Below, piece by piece: positions 1 through 8,486 of a DNA stretch of 64,000 nucleotides (its first letter is position 1; every line of letters starts with the position of its first letter). This stretch comes from Nocardioides sp. S-1144 (GTDB lineage Bacteria > Actinomycetota > Actinomycetes > Propionibacteriales > Nocardioidaceae): the NCBI RefSeq assembly GCF_005954645.2, contig NZ_CP040695.2, positions 3,286,001 to 3,350,000 of the forward strand, read 5' to 3'. Made by a program: the position numbers and the translations under genes. The notes under the pieces are model-generated. The model was not told the DNA's origin. It worked only from the letters and a program-made list of their open reading frames with translations, and ran no database searches.

Positions 1-217
1 TCTGGTGGCTCATCGTGAGCAGGGTGAAGGTGATGTCGGCCTCGGCGTCGGCCGCGCCGAGCGCGCGGGCGACCGAGAGCATCGTCACGGTCACGTCGGC
101 GGCCCCGGCCCCCGAGGAGAGCAGGATCTCGCCGAGCCGCAGACAGAAGTCGAGGGTGAGCGCGAGTCGGTTCGGCAGCGGGATCAGCTGCGTCGCGGGC
201 AGCTCGGGCTCGACCAT
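1..217 (-). CDS. ThrE-family threonine/serine exporter, N-terminal part
   Basis: The first 72 codons of a leftward gene that runs off the window edge. Translation from the ATG at 217 gives a cytoplasmic start and then CLRLGEILLSSGAGAADV followed by DITFTLLTMS. This is the signature of the N-terminal domain (DUF1212) of the ThrE family of amino-acid exporters, which precedes the membrane part. The active, substrate-facing and membrane portions lie outside the window, so substrate cannot be judged. It is divergent from the GCS2-type ligase at 312 with about 95 bp between starts. Upstream in-frame GTG codons are possible alternative starts. Confidence 0.8.
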   Translation of the reverse strand, partial: MVEPELPATQLIPLPNRLALTLDFCLRLGEILLSSGAGAADVTVTMLSVARALGAADAEADITFTLLTMSHQ

Positions 218-311
218 CCCTCGATGGTGGACCACGACCGACGCGGGCCCAAGCCGGCAGCCGGGCGACGTCCGTCACCCCGGCCCGGACGCGGTGTGGA
301 ACGCTGGTCGG

Positions 312-1439
312 GTGCGCATCGACTTCACCCCGTCGCCCGAGTACACGCTCGGCGTCGAGTGGGAGCTCGCCCTGGTCGACCGCCGCTCCCGCGACCTGCG
401 CAACGACGCCTCGCACCTCTTCGCCCGGGCCCGGCCGCGGCTGCCGCACCCCGACCGGCTGCACCAGGAGCTGCTCCGCAACACCATCGAGCTGGTCACC
501 GGCGTGTGCCGCACCACCGGCGAGGCGATGACCGACCTGCGGCGCACGCTCGCCGGCGTGCTGCCGGCCTGCGACGACCTCGACCTCGACCTGTACGGCG
601 CGGGCACGCACCCCTTCGCGTCGTGGTCGGGCCAGCAGCTCAGCGCCGGGCACCGCTACGAGGAGCTGATCAACCGCACCCAGTGGTGGGGCCGGCAGAT
701 GCTCATCTGGGGCGTCCACGTGCACGTGGGCCTGCCGGAGCGGACGCGGGTGATGCCCGTGCTCTCCGCGCTGCTGCGCTACTACCCGCACCTGCAGGCG
801 CTGTCGGCGTCCTCCCCGGTGTGGAGCGGCGTCGACACCGGCTACGCCTCCAACCGGGCGCTGATGTTCCAGCAGCTGCCCACCGCCGGGCTGCCCTTCC
901 AGTTCGCCACGTGGGAGGAGTTCGAGGCCTTCGCCTCCGACCAGATGACCACCGGGGTGATCGACGACCTCTCCGAGATCCGTTGGGACCTGCGCCCTGC
1001 CCCCCACCTGGGCACCCTGGAGAACCGGGTCTGCGACGGCGTCTCCTCCCTCGACGACCTCGGTGCGCTGACCGCGCTGATGCACTGCCTGGTCGTCGAC
1101 CTCGACACCCGGATGGCCGCCGGCGAGACGCTGCCGACGATGCCGCCGTGGCACGTGCAGGAGAACAAGTGGCGCGCGGCGCGCTACGGCCTCGACGCGA
1201 TCGTGATCCTCGACGCCGACTGCACCGAGCGGCTCGTGACCGACGACCTCGCCGACCTGCTGGAGCGGCTCGCCCCGACCGCCGACCGGCTCGGCTGCAC
1301 CGACGAGCTCGCCTCGGTCGCCGCCCTCGTGGCCGGCGGGGCGTCCTACCAGCGCCAGCGGGCGGTCGCGGCGCGCACCGGCGACGACCTCGTCGCCGTC
1401 GTCGACTCGGTGGTGCGGGAGCTGAAGGAGTCGCTGTGA
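312..1439 (+). CDS. Glutamate-cysteine ligase family 2 (YbdK-like carboxylate-amine ligase)
   Basis: A 375-residue protein, the usual length of the YbdK/GCS2 group. GVEWELALVD near residue 15 and VHVHVGLP near 136 are hallmark segments of the ATP-grasp-unrelated GCS fold, carrying metal-binding Glu and His. These enzymes form gamma-glutamyl or similar amide bonds with ATP; physiological substrates of this branch are not settled. Actinobacteria make mycothiol rather than glutathione, so glutathione synthesis should not be assumed. The GTG at 312 is chosen because the conserved part starts immediately after it; the open frame extends far upstream, but that part overlaps the divergent exporter and is not conserved-looking. 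Confidence 0.85.
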   Translation: MRIDFTPSPEYTLGVEWELALVDRRSRDLRNDASHLFARARPRLPHPDRLHQELLRNTIELVTGVCRTTGEAMTDLRRTLAGVLPACDDLDLDLYGAGTHPFASWSGQQLSAGHRYEELINRTQWWGRQMLIWGVHVHVGLPERTRVMPVLSALLRYYPHLQALSASSPVWSGVDTGYASNRALMFQQLPTAGLPFQFATWEEFEAFASDQMTTGVIDDLSEIRWDLRPAPHLGTLENRVCDGVSSLDDLGALTALMHCLVVDLDTRMAAGETLPTMPPWHVQENKWRAARYGLDAIVILDADCTERLVTDDLADLLERLAPTADRLGCTDELASVAALVAGGASYQRQRAVAARTGDDLVAVVDSVVRELKESL

Positions 1440-1455
1440 GTCGCGCCGACGCCGC

Positions 1456-2583
1456 TCAGCGCGGGTAGCCGCCCTCCGGCTCGACCATCTCCAGCCGGAC
1501 GCCGAGCAGCCGCACCGGTCGCCTCCGCTCCACCTTCGCGAGCAGCGCGACCACGGCGTCGGCCAGGACGTCGGCGTCGCTGGTCGGCTCGGGCAGCTTG
1601 CGGCTGCGGTTGACGGTCTGGAACGCGCGGTCGCGGACCTTGAGCCCGACCCGCCAGGCCGGCCGGCCCTCGGCGTCGATGTCGGCGACGACCCGGCGGG
1701 TGATCCGGCGGACCTCGGCCTCGATCTCGGCGTCGTCGTCGAGGTCGGCCTGGAAGGTCTCCTCGCGCCCGTGGGCGCGCGCCACCCACGGCGTCGGGTC
1801 GACCGCGCCGGTGTCGACGCCGCGGCCGAGGCGGTGGTACCAGGGCCCCATCGTCGGCCCGATCTCGGCGGCCAGCACCCGGACGTCGGAGGTCGCCAGC
1901 TGGGCGACGGTGTCGATCCCGAGCGCGGCGAGCCGCTTCTCGATCTTCGCGCCGACACCCCACAGCGCCCGGGTGGGCCGGTGCCCCATCTGGGCGAACC
2001 AGGTCTCGTCGGTGATCGTGTGGACCCCGCGGGGCTTGCCGAAGTCGGTGGCGATCTTGGCCTGCAGCTTGTTGTTGCCGACGCCGACCGAGCAGTGCAG
2101 ACCGGTCGCGGCGAGGACCTCGGCCCGGGCGTCCTGGGCCAGGGCCTGCGGGTCGCGCGGACGCTCCGGCGCACCCGGACGGAGGCCGACGAACGCCTCG
2201 TCCCAGCCGAGCACCTCGACGTCGACCGGGTCGCCGTCCCACAGCAGGGCCCGCAGGGTCGCCATCACCACCGCCGACGCCGCCTCGTAGACCGGGAAGT
2301 CGACGGGCAGGAAGACGGCGTCGGGGATCTTGCGGTGCGCCAGCCGCAGCGGCATCCCCGACCGGACGCCGTGCTCGCGTGCCTCGTAGGAGGCGGTCGA
2401 GACGACGCCCCGCTCGGTCGGGTCGCCGCGGCCACCGACGACCACGGGCCGACCTGCGAGCTCGGGGCGGCGCAGCACCTCGACCGCGGCCAGGAACTGG
2501 TCGAGGTCGACGTGCAGCACCCAGCGGACCGGGCTGCCCGGCGTGCTGCCCGGCGTGCTGCCCGGCGCGCCCGTGGTGACCAT
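1456..2583 (-). CDS. dinB: Y-family DNA polymerase, DinB2-like (Pol IV)
   Basis: A 375-residue translesion polymerase. The catalytic palm starts HVDLDQFLAAVE (residues 24-35) with metal-binding D26 and D28; the second acidic motif reads GWDEAF rather than the SIDEAY of most Pol IV proteins. The position after F30 that normally holds an aromatic steric gate is Leu31, as in mycobacterial DinB2, a subgroup known to accept ribonucleotides. The little-finger end (RPVRLLGVRLE) is present; no C-terminal beta-clamp motif is obvious. Residues 8-18 are a GST-P repeat encoded by three 12-bp tandem copies at 2533-2568, so the true start could also be near VRWVLHVD. The gene is tail-to-tail with the ligase at its left, 16 bp apart. 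Confidence 0.9.
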   Translation of the reverse strand: MVTTGAPGSTPGSTPGSPVRWVLHVDLDQFLAAVEVLRRPELAGRPVVVGGRGDPTERGVVSTASYEAREHGVRSGMPLRLAHRKIPDAVFLPVDFPVYEAASAVVMATLRALLWDGDPVDVEVLGWDEAFVGLRPGAPERPRDPQALAQDARAEVLAATGLHCSVGVGNNKLQAKIATDFGKPRGVHTITDETWFAQMGHRPTRALWGVGAKIEKRLAALGIDTVAQLATSDVRVLAAEIGPTMGPWYHRLGRGVDTGAVDPTPWVARAHGREETFQADLDDDAEIEAEVRRITRRVVADIDAEGRPAWRVGLKVRDRAFQTVNRSRKLPEPTSDADVLADAVVALLAKVERRRPVRLLGVRLEMVEPEGGYPR

Positions 2584-2626
2584 GCGCCGATGCTGCCACG
2601 ACGCGCCGACGCAGCGACGGCGTCGG

Positions 2627-2959
2627 CTACCCGTGCTCGCGCACCCAGGCCAACGAGCGCTGCAGGTCGCCGAGGTCGCGGTACCAGGTGCGGACCTCCG
2701 TGCGGCACCGCACCCGTTGGCGCAGCGTGTCGTACTCGCCGCACTCGGCCCTCGACTCGGAGTCGGTCGGCGGGAACGCCTGCGACCCGTCGGCGTAGGT
2801 GATCTCGAAGCCGTTGGCGGCGTCGCCGGTGACGTCGACGACGACCGGTCTGGTGCCCCTCTCGGACGACGGGCCGGCGAGCGCCAGGCCGGCGGCGCCG
2901 CCGAGCAGCGCGAGCACGAGGAGGGGCAGGACGAGCAGGTGGATGACGGAGTTCTTCAC
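2627..2959 (-). CDS. Small membrane-anchored or secreted protein of unknown function
   Basis: A 110-residue protein beginning VKNSVIHLLVLPLLVLALL, a hydrophobic segment that could be a signal anchor, followed by a short extracellular domain with an YADGSQAF stretch and two cysteines (RAECGEYDTLRQRVRC). The GTG at 2959 is preferred over a longer open frame because GGGGGA lies just upstream and the longer form starts with low-complexity Pro/Gly sequence before the hydrophobic segment. I do not recognise the family. It lies 159 bp downstream of the HNH nuclease on the same strand and 43 bp upstream of dinB; co-transcription is possible but not shown. Confidence 0.6.
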   Translation of the reverse strand: MKNSVIHLLVLPLLVLALLGGAAGLALAGPSSERGTRPVVVDVTGDAANGFEITYADGSQAFPPTDSESRAECGEYDTLRQRVRCRTEVRTWYRDLGDLQRSLAWVREHG

Positions 2960-3118
2960 GGGTCCCCCGGTGGAGTCGGTGCCGGCGGGTCCGGCAGTGC
3001 GAGGGACGCTAGGCGGGCCGGACGACGATCCCGGGCCGTCGGGCACCGGCCTGTGGAGAACTCCGCCGGGTCCGGGCCTGTGGACGGGAAGTGGTGGCGC
3101 GAGCGGCCCCACCCGGGG

Positions 3119-3769
3119 TCAGCGCGCGAGCGTCACCGTCACGGTGCCGGTGCACCCGGCGGCCAGCGACGACATCGCCGACCGCTCCGCGCCGTCGACC
3201 GACAGGCCCCACCGGATCTTCACCGCGACGAACTCCTTCAGGTAGCGGCACCGCTCGCGCCCGGGCGTCCACTCGGCGACGTCCTGGTCGCTCTTGGAGC
3301 GGTTCTCCCCCGCGGTCACGCCGACGAGCGAGCGCGGGTCGCCGAGGTCGTTGGCGTAGGAGCGACGCTCGGCCGCGGTCCAGTCGGAGGCACCGGAGTC
3401 CCAGGCCTCGGCCAGCGGGACCATGTGGTCGATGTCGAGGTCGCCGGCCGCCGACTGCGAGACGCCGTCGTAGTAGGAGAACCAGCGCCCGCCGCTCAGC
3501 GCGCAGCCGCTGCCCACGGTGACCGGGTCGTCGGCCTCCGCGATGAGCACCTCGTCGCGGGTGTCGCAGCCGTCGCCGTCCTCGTCGACCCAGTGCTCGA
3601 AGGCGTCCCGGTCGTAGCCGGTGCGGTCCTCGGTGGCGACGGGGAGCGAGGCCACCGCGTCGTCGAGGGGGGCCGAGTACTCCTCGGCCGAGGCGGCCGC
3701 CGGGGCGACGAGCAGGGCGATCCACACGGCGCACGCGCCGAGTCCGGTGAGGGCGAGGCGACGAGGCAT
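3119..3769 (-). CDS. Secreted HNH-family endonuclease (GmrSD C-terminal/DUF1524-like)
   Basis: A 216-residue protein with a signal peptide (residues 1-28, ending near AAASA). The core DIDHMVPLAEAW is the beta-beta-alpha-metal nuclease motif with the general-base His, followed by RRSYANDLGDPRSLVGV and a later ENRSKSDQDVAEW segment, the order seen in secreted HNH proteins of actinobacteria. The family cuts nucleic acid; for the secreted form, nutrient DNA scavenging or interbacterial competition are possible, and no immunity partner is seen next door. A segment around VDEDGDGCDTRDEV looks like a Ca-binding loop. The ATG at 3769 opens the signal peptide. It is divergent from the acyltransferase at 3956. 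Confidence 0.8.
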   Translation of the reverse strand: MPRRLALTGLGACAVWIALLVAPAAASAEEYSAPLDDAVASLPVATEDRTGYDRDAFEHWVDEDGDGCDTRDEVLIAEADDPVTVGSGCALSGGRWFSYYDGVSQSAAGDLDIDHMVPLAEAWDSGASDWTAAERRSYANDLGDPRSLVGVTAGENRSKSDQDVAEWTPGRERCRYLKEFVAVKIRWGLSVDGAERSAMSSLAAGCTGTVTVTLAR

Positions 3770-3955
3770 GCGGAACTCCCGAGGTGTCCGAGGCGGTGGG
3801 TGCCACTCGACCCTGGGCGCCGGCACCGGGGGGCACAAGCCCTCTGCCGCAGGTCGAGGGAGAACCCGCAGCACCGGCGGGTGCTTGTGGAGGTCGTCAC
3901 AGCACGCGAGGATCGCGGCAGCAGCCGACGCACAACTCCAGAGGGGGGCCTCGCC

Positions 3956-5359
3956 GTGGCCACGCCGATCGATCCGACCGCCGCCGGGTTCCTGCTCGCC
4001 GAGAACCGCAACATGCCCATGCACGTGGGCGGTCTGCAGCTGTTCAAGAAGCCCGAGGGCGCCGGCCGCACCTACGTCCGCGAGATGTTCCAGGCGATGA
4101 GCAGCCCCGAGGAGGTGGCCCCGCTCTTCCTCAAGCACCCCCACCGCTCGGTGCGCACCGGGGGCCAGCTCGTCTGGAAGCCCGACGAGCAGTTCGACAT
4201 CGAGCACCACGTGCGCCACAGCGCGCTGCCGGGGCCGGGCCGGGTGCGTGAGCTGCTCGAGCTCTGCTCGCGCCTGCACGGCACCCGCCTGGCGCGGGAG
4301 CGGCCGCTGTGGGAGGCCCACGTGATCGAGGGCCTGCGCGACGGCCGGGTCGCGATGTACACCAAGACCCACCACGCGCTCATCGACGGCGTCTCCGCGA
4401 TGCGGCTGCTGGCCAGCGTGCTCAGCACCGACCCCGACCAGCGCGACATGCCGCCGCCGTGGGGCGCCCGCCCGGGCGGCCGCACCCCGAGGCCGGTCCT
4501 CACCGACGACGGCGGCATCTCCGAGGTCACCATGACGGCGCTGCGCTCGGCGCTGGGCATCACCGCCGAGGCCGCCGGCATGCCGGGCGCCCTGGTGAAG
4601 ACGATCCGCAAGGGCCTCAGGAACGAGACGTCGGCGCTGTCGCTGTACGCGCCGCGCACCATCCTCAACCAGAGCATCACCGGCTCGCGCCGCTTCGCGG
4701 CCCAGGACTGGCCGGTCGAGCGGCTCCGCGCGATCGGCCGGTCGACGGGCACCACGATCAACGACGTCGTGATGGCGATGTGCTCGGGCGCGATGCGCAC
4801 CTACCTCCTCGAGCTCGACGCCCTCCCCGACGCCCCGCTGGTGGCGATGGTGCCGGTCGGCCTGAACGCCAAGCACTCCCAGGTCGCCTCGGCCGAGGGC
4901 GGCAACGCCGTCGGCGCGGTCATGGTGCAGCTCGCCACCGACCAGGCCGACCCGGCGCGCCGGCTCGGCACGATCCACCGCTCGATGAAGGACGGCAAGG
5001 AGGCGTTGTCGTCGATGACCCCGGTGCAGATCCTTGCCATGAGCGCGATCGGCCAGGCGCCGGCCATCCTCACGCCGATGCTGCGGATGCAGGGCATCGT
5101 GCGCCCGCCGTACAACCTCATCATCAGCAACGTGCCCGGCCCGCGCTCCACGCACTACTGGAACGGCGCGCAGCTGCTCGGCTCGTACCCGCTGTCGATC
5201 CCGATCAACGGGATGGCGCTCAACATCACCTGCACCTCCTACGACGGCAACATGGCCTTCGGTCTCACCGGCTGCCGCCGCACCGTCCCGCACCTGCAGC
5301 GGCTGCTCGGCCACCTCGACGACGAGCTCAGGAACCTGGAGACTGCGGCAGGGCTGTGA
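3956..5359 (+). CDS. Wax ester synthase/diacylglycerol acyltransferase (WS/DGAT)
   Basis: A 467-residue acyltransferase that would use acyl-CoA to esterify diacylglycerol or fatty alcohol, producing storage lipid at the membrane. The catalytic HHxxxDG motif is HHALIDG at residues 139-145. The N-terminal MHVGGLQLF and the C-terminal block NLIISNVPGP are also typical, and length matches the family. The GTG at 3956 is preceded by GAGGGGGG about 8 nt upstream, and the protein conserved from TPIDPTAAGFLLAENR onward. Its 3' end overlaps the convergent EamA transporter by 32 bp. Actinobacteria often carry several paralogs; which substrate this one takes cannot be told. Confidence 0.93.
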   Translation: MATPIDPTAAGFLLAENRNMPMHVGGLQLFKKPEGAGRTYVREMFQAMSSPEEVAPLFLKHPHRSVRTGGQLVWKPDEQFDIEHHVRHSALPGPGRVRELLELCSRLHGTRLARERPLWEAHVIEGLRDGRVAMYTKTHHALIDGVSAMRLLASVLSTDPDQRDMPPPWGARPGGRTPRPVLTDDGGISEVTMTALRSALGITAEAAGMPGALVKTIRKGLRNETSALSLYAPRTILNQSITGSRRFAAQDWPVERLRAIGRSTGTTINDVVMAMCSGAMRTYLLELDALPDAPLVAMVPVGLNAKHSQVASAEGGNAVGAVMVQLATDQADPARRLGTIHRSMKDGKEALSSMTPVQILAMSAIGQAPAILTPMLRMQGIVRPPYNLIISNVPGPRSTHYWNGAQLLGSYPLSIPINGMALNITCTSYDGNMAFGLTGCRRTVPHLQRLLGHLDDELRNLETAAGL

Positions 5360-6230
5360 CGACCTCCCTGGCGCCGGTGCGCTCGGCGCCCACCCCGGCG
5401 GCGACCACGAACCCGACGCCGAGCACGGCGAGCCAGCCCGGCACCTGGTGCAGGGCCACGAACCCGATCAGCAGCGCGAACGCGGGCTCGAGGGCCATCA
5501 GGGTGCCGAACGCCGCGGTCGTGAGCCGGCGCAGCGCGAGCAGCTCGAGCGCGAACGGGACGACGGGCAGCAGCACCGCGAGCCCCAGCCCGGCCAGCAC
5601 CAGCTCGGGCGTCAGGTCGACGACGACCGACGCGCCGCCGAACACCGTCGCGGTGAGCGCGGCGACCGGCATCGAGACCGCGAGCGCGGTCAGTCCCTCG
5701 ACCTGGTCGCCGGCCCGCTGGGTGAGCAGGATGTAGGCCGCCCAGCAGGCGGCGGCACCGAGCGCGAACGCGACCCCGATCGGGTCGGCTCCCCCGCTCC
5801 ACGGCTCGGTGAGCAGCAGCACGCCGACCCCGGCGAGCGCCGGCCAGACGATCCTGGCGCCACGCCCGCGCAGGACCGCGACCCCCAGCGGGCCGAGGAA
5901 CTCCAGGGCGCTGGCGGTGCCGAGCGGGAGCCGGGCGACCGCCTCCATGAACAGCATCGTCACGCCACCGGTGGCCACGCCGAGCAGCACGCACGACCGC
6001 AGCGCCGCGGCGCTGAACTGGACCCGGCGCGGCCGCACGACCAGCAGGAGGATGACCGCCGCCCAGGTCAGCCGCAGCCACGCCGTCCCCTGGGTGCCGA
6101 GGTGGTCGATGAGGCCGACGGAGACCGCCAGCCCGAGCTGCACGCAGAGCATCGACACCAGCGCCAGCGACGTGCCGGAGCGGGCGCCGTGGGCCGGGAG
6201 TGTGGGGGCGAGGGTGGTCACGACGACCAC
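5328..6230 (-). CDS. EamA/DMT-family transporter (RhtA-like exporter)
   Basis: About 300 residues with ten predicted hydrophobic segments arranged as two EamA repeats, characteristic of drug/metabolite transporters that export amino acids or related metabolites. A run of Val codons at the start offers two GTG starts, 6230 and 6221; upstream in-frame sequence is charged and runs into the operator, so the longer version is unlikely. Divergent from a LysR-type regulator only 75 bp away, with two overlapping palindromes between them, which makes regulation by that LysR protein likely. Substrate not determinable. Confidence 0.85.
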   Translation of the reverse strand: MVVVTTLAPTLPAHGARSGTSLALVSMLCVQLGLAVSVGLIDHLGTQGTAWLRLTWAAVILLLVVRPRRVQFSAAALRSCVLLGVATGGVTMLFMEAVARLPLGTASALEFLGPLGVAVLRGRGARIVWPALAGVGVLLLTEPWSGGADPIGVAFALGAAACWAAYILLTQRAGDQVEGLTALAVSMPVAALTATVFGGASVVVDLTPELVLAGLGLAVLLPVVPFALELLALRRLTTAAFGTLMALEPAFALLIGFVALHQVPGWLAVLGVGFVVAAGVGAERTGAREVVTALPQSPGS

Positions 6231-6254
6231 GATGACCCGACCCGACCGTTCGCG

Positions 6255-6293
6255 TCCACGCGTGGATGGTGGACACACCCTTCACCATCCACG
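6255..6293. promoter_or_regulatory. Nested palindromes, probable LysR operator
   Basis: Two perfect dyads overlap here. TCCACGCGTGGA (6255-6266) is a 12-bp palindrome. CGTGGATGGTG (6261-6271) is repeated inverted as CACCATCCACG (6283-6293), with an 11-nt spacer, a geometry like the T-N11-A recognition and activation sites of LysR-type regulators. The pair lies between the divergent EamA and LysR genes and ends 12 bp before the LysR start, so binding there could both autoregulate and control the exporter. Confidence 0.65.
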
Positions 6294-6305
6294 GACAATC
6301 CGGAC

Positions 6306-7193
6306 ATGGACGTCCGTCGGCTGCGGCTGCTGCTCGAGCTCTCCCGCCTCGGCTCGATGCGCGAGGTCGCGGACGAGCTCGGGCTGACGACGTCCACGGT
6401 CTCCCAGCAGATCGCCGCGCTGGCCCGGGATGCGGGCACACCGCTGCTCGAACCCGACGGTCGCCGGGTCCGGCTCACCGCGGCGGGTCGACGCCTGGCC
6501 GACCACGCGGTGGGCATCCTCGCCGCCGTCGACGCCGCCCGCCGCGACCTCGACCCCGACGCCGAGCCGGTCGGCACCGTCCGGGTCGCCGGGTTCGCCA
6601 GCGCCGTGCGCCGCTCCCTGCTGCCGGTGGTCGCCGCGATCGGCGGGACCCACCCCGACGTCCGGGTGCGCATCGACGAGTTCGAGCCACTCGAGGCCTT
6701 CGAGCTCCTGGCCCGCGACGACGTCGACCTCGCCCTCGTCTACGACTACACGCTGGCACCCGCGGCGTGGCCGGTCGACGTCGACGCCCACCAGCTCTGG
6801 ACGACGTCGTGGGGGCTCGCCGTGCCGGCCGCCGACCCCCGGCCGGCGCCGGGCACGAGCGCGGTCGACGTCGTCGCCGCCTACGCCGGGCACCGGTGGA
6901 TCACCAACTCGCGCAACACCGCCGACGAGGACGCCGTCCGCACGCTGGCCTCGATGGCCGGCTTCACCCCGCGGATCGAGCACCAGATCGACAGCCTCGA
7001 CCTGGTCGAGGTGCTGGTCGGGGCGGGGCTGGGGGTCGGCCTGCTCCCGACGGCGTGGCCCGCGGGACCCGACGTGCGGGTGCTGCCCCTCGACGCGCCG
7101 GCGATCATCCTGCGCACCTACGCCGTGACGCGCCGCGGTCGCGACCGGTGGCCCCCGCTGCGGCTGGTGCTCGACGGGCTGCTCCCCGGCTGA
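6306..7193 (+). CDS. LysR-type transcriptional regulator
   Basis: A 295-residue regulator. Residues 1-60 form the winged helix-turn-helix (LRLLLELSRLGSMREVADELG, then TTSTVSQQIAALARDAG), followed by a linker helix and a periplasmic-binding-protein-like effector domain (about 90-295) with the usual GLGVGLLP segment. The ATG at 6306 is immediately ahead of the conserved DVRRLRLL. It is divergent from the EamA exporter and the likely regulator of it through the palindromes at 6255-6293. The effector ligand is unknown; an amino acid exported by the neighbour is the natural guess. Confidence 0.9.
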   Translation: MDVRRLRLLLELSRLGSMREVADELGLTTSTVSQQIAALARDAGTPLLEPDGRRVRLTAAGRRLADHAVGILAAVDAARRDLDPDAEPVGTVRVAGFASAVRRSLLPVVAAIGGTHPDVRVRIDEFEPLEAFELLARDDVDLALVYDYTLAPAAWPVDVDAHQLWTTSWGLAVPAADPRPAPGTSAVDVVAAYAGHRWITNSRNTADEDAVRTLASMAGFTPRIEHQIDSLDLVEVLVGAGLGVGLLPTAWPAGPDVRVLPLDAPAIILRTYAVTRRGRDRWPPLRLVLDGLLPG

Positions 7194-7207
7194 CTCGCCG
7201 TACAACG

Positions 7208-7288
7208 ACGTACACGACGGCCGTCCCGGCACTGCTGGATCCGCACCAGCACGCGAGGCGCCGGCGGGTCGACCACCGTCGTGTACGT
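7208..7288. terminator. Long inverted repeat between convergent genes, putative bidirectional terminator
   Basis: ACGTACACGACGG (7208-7220) recurs perfectly inverted at 7276-7288 (13-bp arms, 55-nt interior). Inside, CCGGC/GCCGG (7226-7230, 7260-7264) and GCTGG/CCAGC (7234-7238, 7246-7250) can pair in register, so the RNA could fold as one long interrupted hairpin. It fills the gap between the convergent LysR and methyltransferase genes. No T-run follows on either strand, so a terminator role is an inference from position. Confidence 0.5.
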
Positions 7289-7292
7289 GCTT

Positions 7293-8477
7293 CTACGACG
7301 CACCCTCGAGGTACCCGCCGCCGACGACGTCCGCCACCGCACGCAACCGGGCCCGGGTGACGTCGGCGACGGTGGCGTGACCGGCCAGGGCGGCGTTGGA
7401 ACCGGGGCGGGTGGGCTCGCCCCGGTTGACCGACAGGCAGGTGCGGGTGCCGCCGTCCTCGGCGTTCGCGAGGGCGACCGCGTGACCGGTGGTGCCGCTG
7501 CCGGCGAACGGGTCGAGCACCCGGACGTCGGGCGGCATCGTCGCCAGGACCCGGCGGACCAGCCCGGTGGGCTTCGGCGACTCGAAGAGGTGGCCGACCA
7601 GCGCCTTGAGCTCGGCCACCGCGGTGTCGGTGGAGCCGACCTCCTCGGCCAGCCAGATGGTGCGCAGCTTCTTGCGACGGCCCTCGTGCAGCCAGTCGCG
7701 CTGGAAGACGTCGACCCGCTCCCCCGACCGGCCGCGGATCGTGCGGCACACCAGGTCGTCGGGGCGCTCGTCGATGCGCGGACGGCTCCAGCGCCACACC
7801 GCCGGGGTCCCGTCGCCGAAGACCGGCAGCACCTCGACCGCGCCCGCGAACGAGGCGGTCGCGACCCGCCCCGAGACCGGGTCGCCCCACACCGGGAAGT
7901 GCAGGGTCCGCGCGGTGACGGGGTTGAACTTCTTGTTCGTGTTGCGCAGCGGGAGGTGCCGGAACCGGCGGCCGTCGCCGGCGGTGCGCGGGAAGTCGGC
8001 CGGGTCGACGGTGTCGGTGGTGGAGGCGTCGAGCACGCACCGGGCGGCGTCACGGGCGTAGACGAGCAGGTACTCGTGCGAGGTCGCGAAACCCCGCCCG
8101 AGCTGGCGGCCCTTGGGGTTGAGGTTCACCACCACCTGGGCCAGGAACTGCTCCTCGCCGAACACCTCGTCCAGCAGCAGCCTCAGGTGGGCGACCTCGT
8201 GGTCGTCGATCGACACGTAGAGCGCGCCGGTCGGGGCCAGCACCCGGCGGATCTCCACCAGGCGGGGCCGCATCATCGCGGTCCACGCGGCGTGGCGGCC
8301 CCCGCGCCGGCCGTCGCTGCCCCGGACGTCGTCGGCGTAGGCGAAGTCGTTGCCGGTGTTGTACGGCGGGTCGGTGCAGACCAGGTCGACGCTGCCGTCG
8401 GGGAGGGCGCTCAGCACGTCGAGGTTGTCGCCCTCGACGAACCGGTTCCAGACCGGTCCCCGCTCCGCTTCCTCCAC
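7293..8477 (-). CDS. Site-specific DNA methyltransferase, beta class (type III Mod-like), orphan
   Basis: A 394-residue enzyme with motif IV DPPYNTGND at residues 36-44 and motif I DPFAGSGTTGHA at 322-333. Motif IV before motif I is the order of beta-class amino-methyltransferases such as type III Mod subunits; DPPY suggests N6-adenine or N4-cytosine methylation using S-adenosylmethionine. The central part (about 110-300), with NLNPKGRQ and SHEYLLVYARD, would include target recognition. No restriction gene is next to it, so it looks like an orphan. Start: the GTG at 8477 fits VEEAERGPVWNRFVEGDNL; this leaves only 9 bp to the divergent protease start, so promoters must lie inside neighbouring coding DNA. 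Confidence 0.88.
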   Translation of the reverse strand: MEEAERGPVWNRFVEGDNLDVLSALPDGSVDLVCTDPPYNTGNDFAYADDVRGSDGRRGGRHAAWTAMMRPRLVEIRRVLAPTGALYVSIDDHEVAHLRLLLDEVFGEEQFLAQVVVNLNPKGRQLGRGFATSHEYLLVYARDAARCVLDASTTDTVDPADFPRTAGDGRRFRHLPLRNTNKKFNPVTARTLHFPVWGDPVSGRVATASFAGAVEVLPVFGDGTPAVWRWSRPRIDERPDDLVCRTIRGRSGERVDVFQRDWLHEGRRKKLRTIWLAEEVGSTDTAVAELKALVGHLFESPKPTGLVRRVLATMPPDVRVLDPFAGSGTTGHAVALANAEDGGTRTCLSVNRGEPTRPGSNAALAGHATVADVTRARLRAVADVVGGGYLEGAS

Positions 8478-8486
8478 CGCGCCATC

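Noticed and set aside
5..311. Plus-strand extension upstream of the ligase start
   Set aside because: The first 300 bp read as the ThrE exporter on the other strand, and the extension carries no conserved ligase sequence.
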